A stretch of DNA of 64,000 nucleotides, taken from positions 1,426,001 through 1,490,000 of the forward strand of contig OY764147.1 in assembly GCA_963668115.1 (NCBI GenBank), given 5' to 3'. The translations under genes were made by a program, and so were the position numbers. This document shows, one piece after another, positions 8,698 through 17,599 of the stretch. Position 1 is the first letter of the stretch. Every line of letters begins with the position of its first letter. The notes under the pieces are model-generated. The model had not been told where the DNA came from, did not search any database, and was given only the letters and a program-made list of their open reading frames with translations. The stretch comes from Plut-88900 sp963668115 (GTDB lineage Bacteria > Chloroflexota > Dehalococcoidia > Plut-88900).

Positions 8698-9764
8698 ATG
8701 AGCGACAAGATTGAACTGTGGACGTTCGCCAATCCGGATGTGCGCCTGATCATGGAACATGCCCGAAGGGCTGAAGAAGCGGGTTGGGACGGCATATCCA
8801 TCGCCGATGTTCAAAGCGCCTCGGGGGACATGTACGTGGCAATGACACTCGCGGCGATGGCCACGGAGCGCATCCTGATTGGCTCGGACGTGACGAACCC
8901 CCTCACCCGGCACCCGGTGGTCACTGCCGGAGCAATTGCAAGCGTGCAGCAAGTGTCGGGTGGGAGGGCGGTGCTGGGCATCGGGAGGGGTGACTCGGCG
9001 CTGGCGCACGTGGGGCACGCGCCGGTGTACACGAAGCTCTTCGAAAGCTATATCAAGGCTCTTCAGGCTTATCTCAGAGGCGACGGCGTACCCTTCGAGG
9101 AGCTCACCTTTGGCCGGGGGATGGCGCCGCACGTGGATACGCTGGGACTGGCGGAGGCTCCCAATGACAGCCGTCTCACCTGGCTCGAACCTGACGACAA
9201 GAAAGTGCCCGTAGCGGTTTCGGCCTCCGGGACCTAGGGTGATTGCGGCGGCGGCACGACACGCCGACATTGTGATGTTCGCAGTAGGCGCCGACCTCGG
9301 TAGGCTGGAGTGGGGGATGGAACAGGTCCGAAAGGCGCGAAGGGAGTCGGGGCTGGACCCCGACGGAATCCGCTACGGTGTCTATCTCAATGTGGCCTGC
9401 CATCCCGACATCGAAGCGGCTAGAAGCTTGTACCCGAGCTGGCTGCGACCGCCCGCTTTTCAAACATGCACGGGAAGGCCAACGGGCCTGTAGCGGAGCA
9501 GGACCAAGAGGTGCTTACAAGGGTGCACGAGAGCTACGATGTGCGCAACCACGGTGCGTCGCTCAGGCTGCCCGCGGAGTTCGTGGACCGGTACGCGATA
9601 GTCGGGGCTCCGGAGGAGTGCATAAGGCGGATTGGTGAAGTGGCCGAATGGGGTTTGAGAGGCTGGTGGTGTATGGCCCGACAGTGGATGCAGTCGACGG
9701 GGACAAGAAGCTGGCGGCAGACCTGATGGTGAAAGAGGTGCTGCCGGCTTTTGCGGGGTCATAA
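8698..9764 (+). pseudogene. LLM-class oxidoreductase copy B, three frameshifts
   Basis: Tandem paralog of the previous gene, co-linear with it from MSDKIELWTF to the end at TAA 9762-9764. Three single-base changes break it: an extra A at 9232 (GGGACCTAGG for GGGCCTAGG, creating a stop), a missing G between 9424 and 9425 (AGAAGC for AGAGAGC, restoring RELVPELAATARFSNMHGK), and a missing G near 9652 (restoring GFERLVVYGPTVD). With all three repaired the protein is full length and shares its C-terminal motif LMVKEVLPAF with copy A. Three independent indels make real decay more likely here than in copy A, though local assembly error is not excluded. Confidence 0.8.
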
Positions 9765-9780
9765 CCATGCCCGCAAAGGT

Positions 9781-10659
9781 ATGAAAGGCGTCGCCAGATA
9801 CCGCATCCAGCATATCTCGCGCTACCGGTACTCGGCACCGGTACAGAGCTCGGCGATGACGCTGTGCTTCAAACCTCGGGACGATGATGGGCAGTCTGTA
9901 ATCGGATTCGATATCGAAACAGAGCCGGAGATTGGGCTTACCCAGGAAACGGACTACTTCGGCAATGTGAAGCACTACCTGATACTGCACAAGCCCCACG
10001 AGTCGCTGGAGATAGTATCCACCGCAACGGTAGATGTGACGTCAAGAGAGGCGCTATCAGCATCGGTGGGCATGGAGTCTTGGGATGAGGTGCGGGGCTG
10101 GGGGGAGTCGGTGGAACACTGGGCGTACTCCCACGCGAGCGCTATGGCGCGTCCTTCTCCCGAGTTGCAAGAGTTTCTCTCGGGGCGGGGGTTGGAGGAG
10201 CCGGAAGGAGACCCATTAAGCGCTCTGAAAGGGTTAACCGACACGGTCTATGAGAGCTTCGAATACGTGCCGGGCAGCACGTCGGCTGTGTCTCCCATAG
10301 AGGAGATCCTGCGAACCGGGAAGGGCGTGTGCCAGGACTATGCCCACGTGATGATAACAATCGCCCGGGGGTGGGGAGTTCCTACACGCTACGTATCGGG
10401 GTACCTGTATGTAGAGGATGATGCAGGCAATCCGATACCTTCGGCGGCGGGACATGCGTGGGTGGAGTGCCTGGTCCCGGGAGTGGGATGGGTAGGTTTC
10501 GATCCGACTAACAACTGGATCGTGGGAGAGCAGCACGTGAGGGTTGCGGTGGGTCGGGACTACCAGGACGTGGCGCCGACCCGGGGGATATTGCTCGGGG
10601 CCGGGGATACGAGGCTGGAGGTGGAGGTGCGGATGGAATCCCTCGCGCCAACCGACTAG
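9781..10659 (+). CDS. Transglutaminase-like cysteine protease family protein
   Basis: A 292-residue protein with the bacterial transglutaminase N-terminal beta domain (residues 1-90, opening YRIQHISRYRYSAPV) and a transglutaminase-like core. The catalytic triad is visible: Cys in GKGVCQDYAH, His in AAGHAWVEC and Asp in GFDPTNN. Such proteins usually act as proteases or amidases rather than cross-linkers. No signal peptide is seen. ATG 9781 was preferred over an in-frame start at 9751, which would overlap the preceding LLM gene. It ends just before the convergent TRAP transporter. Its physiological target is unknown. Confidence 0.85.
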   Translation: MKGVARYRIQHISRYRYSAPVQSSAMTLCFKPRDDDGQSVIGFDIETEPEIGLTQETDYFGNVKHYLILHKPHESLEIVSTATVDVTSREALSASVGMESWDEVRGWGESVEHWAYSHASAMARPSPELQEFLSGRGLEEPEGDPLSALKGLTDTVYESFEYVPGSTSAVSPIEEILRTGKGVCQDYAHVMITIARGWGVPTRYVSGYLYVEDDAGNPIPSAAGHAWVECLVPGVGWVGFDPTNNWIVGEQHVRVAVGRDYQDVAPTRGILLGAGDTRLEVEVRMESLAPTD

Positions 10660-10677
10660 ACAATAGCTCCCTCACAC

Positions 10678-10700
10678 GCTTTCCGTAACATCTGGAAAGC
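10678..10700. terminator. Short hairpin between convergent genes
   Basis: GCTTTCC and GGAAAGC form a perfect 7-bp stem with a nine-base loop. It lies between the transglutaminase stop and the stop of the convergent TRAP large permease, so it could act in both directions. There is no U tract, so termination is only possible, not shown. Confidence 0.3.
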
Positions 10701-12169
10701 TACCGCGCGCCGTAGACGAGGTTGGGAAGCCAGAGGGCGATCTGAGGAAAGGCCAAGACCAGAGCCGCGGTAACGGCCATGCAGGCCATGAAGGGCAATA
10801 CGCCTATCCAAACATCCTTGATGGTCCTTTGGGTCATAGGCTGATTCGTGCGTTCGGATTGCTCTCTGTCGATGTCTCGGCGGACGCCGTGGAGGACGTA
10901 GAGGTTCAGGCCCTCCGGGGGGCTGATAAGGGCGGCCTCTACCAGGATGACCATGATTACACCAAACCAGATGAGGTCCACTCCGGCGGCCTTGAGCGCG
11001 GGCAGGAGGATTGGGACGGTAGTAACCATCATGGCAAAGCTCTCCATGAAGGTGCCCAATACCAAATAGAAGAGGACAAGGGCCAAGACCAACTGCCAAT
11101 CGTTAAGATTCAGGTCGGATATCACTTCGGCAATTTGCTGGGAGATACCGAGCCGGGCGAAGGCGAAGCTGAGGGTCAGGGCAGCTAGCAATATCAGGAA
11201 GATCATGCCGGTGGTGCGTACGGCGGAGAGCAGGGAATCCCGCACCATGCGGAAGTTGCTTTCCATGACGGCAGAGACCGTTCCCCTGTCGGGGAGGGGG
11301 GTGGGTGGGGAGGACGGGATCAGGCCGGCGTTATTGAGTAAGCGCCTGAACAGCGGGTTGATGAGGTCGGCGGAGTTGAAGAGGATGGCGAGGATGAAGG
11401 CGCCGGTTACGCCGAAAGCGGCGGCCTCACCGGGCGTTGCGAGGCCGAGATAGATGGCGCCCAGTACCAGGAAAACCAGGGCCAGAATCGGGAGAAGGTG
11501 GAAAATGCCGAGGAACCTTATGCGCCAACCGTACCAAGAGGTTAGGCCATAGCCGCGCTCTCTCGGGGCCATGCCACGCCAAATGAGGGCCACGATGGCG
11601 ATCATCACCATGAATGAAATGGCGAGAAGAAGGCCCGGTATAAAGCCAGCCATGAAGAGTCGGCCAACGGACTCTTCGACCAGAACTCCGTATAGGATGA
11701 GGGTGATGCTGGGCGGTATGAGGATGCCGAGGGTCCCACCTGCTGCCAGGGAACCAATGACCATGCGCTCGGAATAGCCGCGCTGTCGGAAGGAGGGTAA
11801 GGAGACGCGGCTGATGGTGGCTGACGTTGCGACGCTGGACCCCGAGCAGGCGGCGAAAAGAGCGGATGAGATGATGTTGGTGTGGACGAGACCACCGGGA
11901 AGGAACCAGACCCAGCGGGAGATCACGGCGTACATACGCTCACCCATGCCGGAGCGGTTTATGAGCTCGCCCATGAGGAGGAAGAGGGGGATGGCGACGA
12001 GGATGAAGCCGGTGTTAACGTCGAAGGCCTTGCTGGACATGATGTTCCAGAGGGCGGGCTTGCCGAAGAAGAAGAGCATGATGAGGGAAAGGCAGCCCAG
12101 GGCCCCGGCCACGTACATGCCGGCCATGAAGAAGGCCCCCATCAATCCAAAGGCTACGCCGATTGCCAA
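10700..12169 (-). CDS. dctM: TRAP transporter large permease (DctM)
   Basis: A 489-residue, very hydrophobic protein with about 12 membrane segments, matching the DctM/YiaN large membrane subunit of tripartite ATP-independent transporters, which use an ion gradient to import carboxylates and similar anions. Family-like segments include ALFAACSGSSVATSATISR near residue 90 and GGTLGILIPPSITLILYG near 130. A hydrophilic insert rich in Pro and Ser is seen near residue 290. The start lies three bases after the stop of the small permease, as in most TRAP operons. The substrate cannot be read from the permease. Confidence 0.92.
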   Translation of the reverse strand: MAIGVAFGLMGAFFMAGMYVAGALGCLSLIMLFFFGKPALWNIMSSKAFDVNTGFILVAIPLFLLMGELINRSGMGERMYAVISRWVWFLPGGLVHTNIISSALFAACSGSSVATSATISRVSLPSFRQRGYSERMVIGSLAAGGTLGILIPPSITLILYGVLVEESVGRLFMAGFIPGLLLAISFMVMIAIVALIWRGMAPRERGYGLTSWYGWRIRFLGIFHLLPILALVFLVLGAIYLGLATPGEAAAFGVTGAFILAILFNSADLINPLFRRLLNNAGLIPSSPPTPLPDRGTVSAVMESNFRMVRDSLLSAVRTTGMIFLILLAALTLSFAFARLGISQQIAEVISDLNLNDWQLVLALVLFYLVLGTFMESFAMMVTTVPILLPALKAAGVDLIWFGVIMVILVEAALISPPEGLNLYVLHGVRRDIDREQSERTNQPMTQRTIKDVWIGVLPFMACMAVTAALVLAFPQIALWLPNLVYGAR

Positions 12170-12172
12170 GGG

Positions 12173-12814
12173 TCAAGCTCTCCGTTGATTGGGCTGCGAG
12201 GAACTACCGTTGGTCTGTTCGGGGGAGATGTCGGCGCCGCCCATGAGCTTGTGGATGGTCGGGAGGGACTTCTCGGCGAGGGTGGAGAGGAGCATTTGAA
12301 GGGTGGCCAGGAGCAGAAGGTTGTAGCCGGCGGCAATGAAAGCCTTGGGGATGAAGAGGGCGATGCGGGGATTGTCGTTGCTGTACTGATTCAGCTGGTA
12401 TGAGTTAATCACGTCGCCCCACATCTTCCAGGTGACGATGTAGGCGAGAAAGGCCAGGCCAGCGATGGCGGCAAAGTCGGCGACGGCGCGGACTTTCGGG
12501 CCCATGAGAGGAATCAGCACGTCAATGCGGACGTTGGCGTCGGAGCGGAGGGTGTAGGCGAGTCCCCAGGTGGCAGCCATGCCGAGGATGTAGCCGCTCA
12601 TCACGTCGGTGCCCGGCGCCCGGGGCCAGTCCAGGTTTCGGGCTGCGACCTGATAGGTGATGAAGAAGCCCAGAAGGAGAAGCTCAATGCCGCAGAGGTA
12701 GCCAAGGTACTTGTAGAGGGTGTCGGCTTTGCGGGTGAGGGCGCGGAGGATGAATAGGAGGTATAGGGCGGGGGTCCTGCGTCCGGTGTAGGCGGAGAGG
12801 CTGATGGTGCTCAT
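12173..12814 (-). CDS. dctQ: TRAP transporter small permease (DctQ)
   Basis: A 213-residue protein with four membrane segments, typical of the DctQ small subunit that pairs with DctM. The segment containing LRSDANVRIDVL near residue 105 matches the family's usual loop. It is tightly linked to dctM downstream and follows the binding protein gene after a 124-base gap that holds a strong hairpin, so the permeases are probably made at a lower level than the binding protein. Confidence 0.88.
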   Translation of the reverse strand: MSTISLSAYTGRRTPALYLLFILRALTRKADTLYKYLGYLCGIELLLLGFFITYQVAARNLDWPRAPGTDVMSGYILGMAATWGLAYTLRSDANVRIDVLIPLMGPKVRAVADFAAIAGLAFLAYIVTWKMWGDVINSYQLNQYSNDNPRIALFIPKAFIAAGYNLLLLATLQMLLSTLAEKSLPTIHKLMGGADISPEQTNGSSSQPNQRRA

Positions 12815-12881
12815 GGGGCGTCGGCTAGATCGGGGTTGGGGAGCGGGTGCAACGCGGTGAGGAACTCCAGGGAAGATGCGA

Positions 12882-12917
12882 GAAGGCTGCCGACAGGGCG
12901 ATCTGCCGGCAGCCTTC
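12882..12917 (-). terminator. 11-bp hairpin between dctP and dctQ
   Basis: GAAGGCTGCCG and CGGCAGCCTTC pair perfectly around a 14-base loop (12893-12906). The hairpin sits just after the dctP stop and before dctQ on the - strand. There is little U tract on the - strand side, so it may act as a partial terminator or as a 3'-end stabiliser that raises binding protein over permease. Confidence 0.55.
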
Positions 12918-12938
12918 CTTTTGGTCGGGTGTTGGATG

Positions 12939-14504
12939 TCACTGCTTGGCGCGGGAGCCCTTGGTTATGGGGACCTCACTGACGGAGCCGTCTTCATTGA
13001 AGCTGTAGCCAACGTAAGGGCTAATCTTCTCATTGAAGGAAGCTATGATGTCGGCGTTTCTTTCGGGGTAGCCGAGGCGGGCGCTCCAACGGGGCAGGAT
13101 GTAGTCAGGCAGTACGACGTTGTCTATGTATTCGAGAATCTCGGGTGAGAAGGGGACAAGCTCCATTCCTACTGCCATGTTGGCCTGGATGGGGTACAGG
13201 TTTTCGAAGGGGGCGAGGCGCAAGGCTTCCAGCTCGGCTTTAGCGCCTTCCTCTATGATGATCTGCTGGAGGTCTGCGGGTATGTCGTCCCAGATGTCCT
13301 TGTTTATGACGTTGTTGGTATAACCGAACGCGATGATCGGGCCGGCCAAATGGGTGGTGACCTCGTGGATCCTGTCGGAGAAGGAGAGGAGGATACCGAG
13401 GGCGGCTGCGTCTATCTGACCAATCTCGATGGCGGTGTAGGACTGGCCGGGGCCCAGGAATACGGGTTCGGCGCCCATGCCGGTAATGAAATCGGACATG
13501 GAGGTGCTGTGGGAGCGAATCTTGATGCCCTTGAAATCGTCGATGGTCCTCAGGGGCTTGTTGCCGTAGAACCACTGGTCGGAGCCTGAGAACCAGTTGC
13601 GGTTGATCACGGGGCTGCCGCCGCTGGACTGGAGGATTATTCGGTCAATGTCCGGGGCAAGCTCGGTGAGGACGGAATAGGTGGTCTCCCAGTCCCGCGA
13701 GGTGCCCCATAGAGACTGAATTTCCAGGGCCGGTACTGACCCGGCAACGTAGCCGGTATAGATGTTGGCCATGTCCAGGGTGCCGTCGCTGACCTGCTGA
13801 AGGGTCTCGGGGCCGGCGAGTCCGAGCTCGGGGAAGGAGGTCACGGAAATCCTGACCTGCCCATTGGTCCTCTGCTCGATGTTCGGGGCGAGGTAGGCCT
13901 GAATCATGACGCAGGTGGCCAGGACTCGGTTGATGCAGGCGTGCTGAATTCTGATGTTCTCGCCGGAGGAGGTGAGCTCGGTAGGGTTAGTGAGCCGGGC
14001 CTTCTCTAACAGATTCTTATAGTAGTCGCTGGTGTAGATGAACATGTGGTCGGAGATGCCCATCGAAGGGAGCCCGACAATGGAGGCCGTCAAGGCCTGG
14101 AGGTACTGCTCCTCGGTGGTCTCGAACATGAGGCCCGGGTGGGGAGGGAGGCCGACGAGCTGCATGGGGTCTCCGACGAATATGGCGCCCGGGCCTCCGG
14201 CGTGTTCTGCGGCGTAGGCAACGAGGGCTTCCTCGGCAGACGGGGGCGCAGGTGTCGGGGTGTCTTCGGGGGCGGGGACGGGTGTATCGTCGGGGGCGGG
14301 CACGGGTGTGTCAGCGGGCGCAGGAACGGGGGTGTCTTCAGGTGCGGGTGTATCGTCGGGGGCGGGAGCCGCGGTGGGGGTGGGTTGGGGAGGGGTGGTG
14401 GCGGTTGTCTGGGGCTGTTCGTCTCCGCCACATGCGGCGAGAAGCAGGGCGAGTATGGCAGCGGCTGCGAGTAGGGTGAGGACTCCAGGGATACGGCGTT
14501 TCAT
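12939..14504 (-). CDS. dctP: TRAP transporter substrate-binding lipoprotein (DctP)
   Basis: A 521-residue secreted binding protein. It has a lipoprotein signal ending LALLLAACGG (Cys near residue 26) and a Pro/Asp/Glu/Thr-rich linker of repeated PAPxDTPVP units at about residues 40-90. A segment of unclear nature covers about 90-170, and a DctP domain runs from about 175 to the end, including INRNWFSGSDQWFYGNKPLRTIDDFKGIKIR and GQIDAAALGILLSFSDRIHEV. Family members bind carboxylates, sugar acids or related anions. It is longer than usual because of the linker and the extra segment. It is the first gene of the operon and lies next to a gene-free region. Confidence 0.88.
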   Translation of the reverse strand: MKRRIPGVLTLLAAAAILALLLAACGGDEQPQTTATTPPQPTPTAAPAPDDTPAPEDTPVPAPADTPVPAPDDTPVPAPEDTPTPAPPSAEEALVAYAAEHAGGPGAIFVGDPMQLVGLPPHPGLMFETTEEQYLQALTASIVGLPSMGISDHMFIYTSDYYKNLLEKARLTNPTELTSSGENIRIQHACINRVLATCVMIQAYLAPNIEQRTNGQVRISVTSFPELGLAGPETLQQVSDGTLDMANIYTGYVAGSVPALEIQSLWGTSRDWETTYSVLTELAPDIDRIILQSSGGSPVINRNWFSGSDQWFYGNKPLRTIDDFKGIKIRSHSTSMSDFITGMGAEPVFLGPGQSYTAIEIGQIDAAALGILLSFSDRIHEVTTHLAGPIIAFGYTNNVINKDIWDDIPADLQQIIIEEGAKAELEALRLAPFENLYPIQANMAVGMELVPFSPEILEYIDNVVLPDYILPRWSARLGYPERNADIIASFNEKISPYVGYSFNEDGSVSEVPITKGSRAKQ

Positions 14505-14797
14505 TATTTGGCTCCTCTATGGGCATGGGGGTCGGGATGTATGCGGGGCATTGTAGACACCGAAAGACGTTATGGTCAAACAATTGTAACCGTTGGGCAG
14601 GTTGGTGACGCAGTGGGGTTTTGATTGAACGTTGATTGAACTCGTAGCTGTTTTGATTGAACGACGCCTAAAGGGATTTCTGGGGATTTCGCGTGTCGCG
14701 TGGGTGTGGGGTTTTGATTGTTTTGCGATTTCAGGCACGGCTTTGATTGTTTAATGGACGGGGAGGGAACCCTCACCCATCCCCGCATCCGGGATGG

Positions 14798-14819
14798 ATT
14801 CCGGCTCGGGGGCCGGAAT
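14798..14819. repeat. REP-like palindrome ATTCCGGC/GCCGGAAT
   Basis: A perfect 8-bp inverted repeat with a six-base loop, embedded in GGATTCCGGC...GCCGGAATGACGG. Similar GGATTCCGG/CCGGAATGAC elements are common as intergenic repeats in many GC-rich bacteria. Only one copy was noticed in this window. Confidence 0.5.
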
Positions 14820-15444
14820 GACGGATAAGGAAGGGTGGGGATGATGGAGGGGGAGGTCAGGTTGTTCGGTTGTGGGGTTTGGGGTTTCATTCTGTATGTT
14901 TTGGAGGGGGTTGGCGACGGAAGGTCCGGGACTCTGGTGCAGGATGACTATGGCACCTATGCCGATGCTTCCGGTCCGCCATAGCGGATGTATCACATCG
15001 GCGGCTGTCCTGCCTAATCCCCACTCGTGCCATTGGGGACTTGCCGGTGTCGAGGGCGTCCCTGGGTGGGGCAATCCGTCCTGCATCAGCGCTCGACCGC
15101 TGAGCGGGACAGCATTCGGCTCGAAGCCGTCACGGGCGGAACGGAGTCCTCCGATGATTACGACGGCGGAGCCGCGTAGGGGCACTGAGGCCCTGATCCC
15201 GGTAACGCCGGGCCGTAAGATTTCGCCGGCGAGTCAATGCCAGCGACATAGGCGTCCCAAGATAGGGAGCACCGATTCGGCAGAGGCCCCTTAGCGGGGC
15301 ATACCGCGTAGAGCAGATGGACCTTCCATCGCCTGGATGGTTAGGGAAGGGGCACGGGACCCTTGTAGTGAGGGGGTGACATCCCTGACGTCTGTGGGAT
15401 GACATCCTCGGGTGGGTCGGGTGGGCTTCCCTGGGTTTCTGGTT

Positions 15445-15513
15445 CCTCCTTGTGTTATTGGATTAGTGTTCGCGAACGGAGGGTATGATAGCGCCTTTGC
15501 TCAGGTGTGTCAA
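15445..15513 (-). promoter_or_regulatory. Orphan promoter-operator-RBS module, copy A
   Basis: Read on the - strand: TTGACA (15513-15508), a 17-base spacer, TATCAT (15490-15485), seven bases, the palindrome GTTCGCGAAC (15477-15468) where transcription should start, then AAGGAGG (15451-15445). No start codon at a usable distance and no gene follows. The same module with the same spacings is found inverted at 43623-43704. Confidence 0.6.
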
Positions 15514-15670
15514 GCAAATGTACGGGTTTGGGGGGGGAATTCCCCCCGATTCCTACCCCAGATTCACGCCTTGGGCGCATCTTCGACATCTTCGACCTCG
15601 CGGGGCATGGGAATGATCCGCCATAGGCGGACAGGCTCCCCTCGAGGGTGGGTTATGGGGGGGAGGGGGG

Positions 15671-17554
15671 CTATAGGTCTGTTCGGTAGACGTAGCGGGA
15701 GTCGAAGAGGCCGTAGAGGGTCGGGGTGAGGTTGCCGAATACGTTGCGGACGGCGGAGAGCCGCTCGGAGAGGGTGGTGTAGATTACGGGAACGTTCTCG
15801 GCGGCGACCGCCTGGGCGCGGTGGTAGAGGTCAATGCGCCTGTCACGGTCCAGTTCGCCGCTGGCCGTTATGTATATCTCGTCGATTTCGGCTTCCCAGT
15901 CGGTGGTGGGGGAAGGCTGGTTGGGATGCCACAGGTGCAGGTTTTCGCCGCTGTGCCACAGGCTGATGCCGTTGTGAGGTTCGGGGCCGCCGGTAAAGCC
16001 GATGATTATGGCTTCCCAGTCGTAGGACTGCGATAGACGGGTTACCAAGTCTCCGAATTCCACCAAGTCGTAGTCCACTCCAAGCCCTATCTCTTCCATG
16101 CCCTGAGCCACGATGTCCCCGACCCGTTCGCGCACGGTGTTGCCGGAATTGGTCAGCAGGGAGAACTCTATCTCGTTGCCCCGGGCGTCTTCCCTGATAC
16201 CGTTGCCATTGGAATCGACCCAGCCGAGACCATCCAGGATGGCATTGGCCCTGTCGATGTCGTATTCGTACTTGCGAACGTCGGGGTTGTGGAAGTCTCC
16301 GGCGGCGGGGCTAATGGAGGACCATTGAGGGTAGCCTTCGCCGTACTGTACGTCGTTGATGATGGCGTCCTTGTCGATGCTATGGGCTACGGCCTGCCGG
16401 AACTCCTTGCTGCTGAACCACTCCAGCTTGCGGGAGTCCATATAGGGTTCGTAGGTATCCGGGTTGCTGCCGGGGTTCATGTTGAAACCGAGGAAGGTTG
16501 TACCGAAGGCGGGGCCCCGGCGGTAGATCGTGAAGTTCCCGTCGTCCTGCATCGGCTCGAGCCGGGCGAGTTCCTCGCCTAGGACTCCGTGGGTGTCTGA
16601 CTCTCCCGAGAGGAATTGTTCCAGTTCAGCCGCAAGGTCCGGGACGATGTTGTGGACGATGCTATCCAGATACGGCAGGGAGTTGCCCTGGGCGTCCTTC
16701 AGCCAATAGTCGGGGTTGCGCTCCAGAACCACGCGCTCGCCAGGGAGGTAGCTTCCGATGGTGAAGGGGCCAGTGCCGATAATCTCCGCGGGATCGGTGC
16801 TGATGTCCCAGGTGTCGTTAAAACTGCCGTCATCCACGTGCTTTTCGAGGATGTGCCTGGGATATATGGACGTGCCCATAGAGCGGAGGAAGGGGGCAAA
16901 GGGGGTGGGAAGAACGCATTGAATAGTGTATTCGTCGAGGGCAGTTACGGTCATGGGCTTCTCTTCCCACTGACCGGTGTCTTCGTTCAGGAGGCGGAAA
17001 TTGAAAGAGGGTCGGGCGCTGGCGGCGATGTCGTGATTGTAGATGATGCGGTTGAAGGTGAAATCCACGTCGTGGGCGGTGAAGGGGGCGCCGTCGTGCC
17101 ACCGAACGTCCTTGCGAAGATTAAACGTCCAAGTCAGGCCGTCTTCGGAGTGGTCCCAGGACTCGGCTAGGGCGGGTTCCACCTCGTCGGTGAGCCAGGA
17201 GGTCTCGGTCAGGCCTTCGAAGAGGTAGCCAAGAACGTCGGAGGATGAGGCGTCGTTGGATATTGCGAGGTTGAAGGTGAGGGGCTCGGATATGGTGGCG
17301 ACGGTCAACGCGCCGCCATGCTTGCCGATGGAGTATTCGAATTGCTCGGCGTTCATCCTGAGCTGCTCGACAACGGTGGGCGCGGGTGTCGGGGTTGGGG
17401 GCGGGGCGGTGGGGGTGGGGGTGGGGGCGACGGGGGTTGGGTCGTGGTGATCTTCGGGGGTGGGGTGGATGTCTTCCCAGCAGGCGGTGAGCAGGATGAG
17501 GGAGAGGGCGATCAGACCGAGAAAAATGAGAGGGGAGGCTTTCTTGTGTTTCAC
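15671..17554 (-). CDS. ABC transporter substrate-binding lipoprotein, family 5
   Basis: A 627-residue extracellular solute-binding protein of the oligopeptide/dipeptide (SBP_bac_5) family. It has a lipoprotein signal (LILLTAC, Cys near residue 25) and a Pro/Thr-rich linker at about 30-60. The binding domain includes EPLTFNLAISNDASSSDVLGYLFEGL near residues 88-113 and the family signature LAESWDHSEDGLTWTFNLRKDVRWHDGAPFTAHDV near 129-163. Family members bind peptides, nickel, glycosides or other solutes. No permease or ATPase gene is adjacent, so it must rely on a transporter encoded elsewhere or be an orphan. Confidence 0.9.
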   Translation of the reverse strand: MKHKKASPLIFLGLIALSLILLTACWEDIHPTPEDHHDPTPVAPTPTPTAPPPTPTPAPTVVEQLRMNAEQFEYSIGKHGGALTVATISEPLTFNLAISNDASSSDVLGYLFEGLTETSWLTDEVEPALAESWDHSEDGLTWTFNLRKDVRWHDGAPFTAHDVDFTFNRIIYNHDIAASARPSFNFRLLNEDTGQWEEKPMTVTALDEYTIQCVLPTPFAPFLRSMGTSIYPRHILEKHVDDGSFNDTWDISTDPAEIIGTGPFTIGSYLPGERVVLERNPDYWLKDAQGNSLPYLDSIVHNIVPDLAAELEQFLSGESDTHGVLGEELARLEPMQDDGNFTIYRRGPAFGTTFLGFNMNPGSNPDTYEPYMDSRKLEWFSSKEFRQAVAHSIDKDAIINDVQYGEGYPQWSSISPAAGDFHNPDVRKYEYDIDRANAILDGLGWVDSNGNGIREDARGNEIEFSLLTNSGNTVRERVGDIVAQGMEEIGLGVDYDLVEFGDLVTRLSQSYDWEAIIIGFTGGPEPHNGISLWHSGENLHLWHPNQPSPTTDWEAEIDEIYITASGELDRDRRIDLYHRAQAVAAENVPVIYTTLSERLSAVRNVFGNLTPTLYGLFDSRYVYRTDL

Positions 17555-17599
17555 AGCGCTGTCATCCTTTGGGATTTCAAAGAAGTCCGGAGGGCGAGA

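Larger units (their letters stand above)
14706..15533 (-). repeat. Composite dispersed repeat, copy A
   Basis: Three blocks match, in the same order but opposite orientation, a stretch at 43604-44291. The first is a 21-base identity built on TTTTGATTGTTTTG (14706-14726 versus 44271-44291). The second is CCATCGCCTGG plus AGGGAAGGGGCACGGGA (15325-15359 versus 43825-43858). The third is about 110 bases (15424-15533 versus 43604-43725), in which the 70 bases around the palindrome differ at about four positions. The DNA between blocks has diverged strongly. Strand is given as the direction in which the internal promoter points. Confidence 0.8.
14505..15670. other. Gene-free stretch of 1.17 kb
   Basis: No credible gene is seen. 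The stretch holds a cluster of five TTGATTG motifs (14621-14750), a REP-like palindrome (14798-14819), and most of repeat copy A, including a promoter-like module pointing left (15445-15513). It also has a 16-bp palindrome of six G, AATT and six C (15532-15547), and a small stem of TCCGCC/GGCGGA (15617-15631) downstream of the - strand binding protein gene. The open frames here have no family features and change at nonsynonymous positions between the two repeat copies. Confidence 0.7.

Noticed and set aside
15468..15477. GTTCGCGAAC as a LexA (SOS) box
   Set aside because: It does not match the LexA boxes I know, such as GAAC-N4-GTTC, and no DNA damage gene follows.
15412..15729. Shared peptide (FANxGYDxAxAQxCQANVRVW) encoded in both repeat copies
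   Set aside because: All base differences between copies change the amino acid, so selection appears to act on DNA; it is explained by the promoter module.
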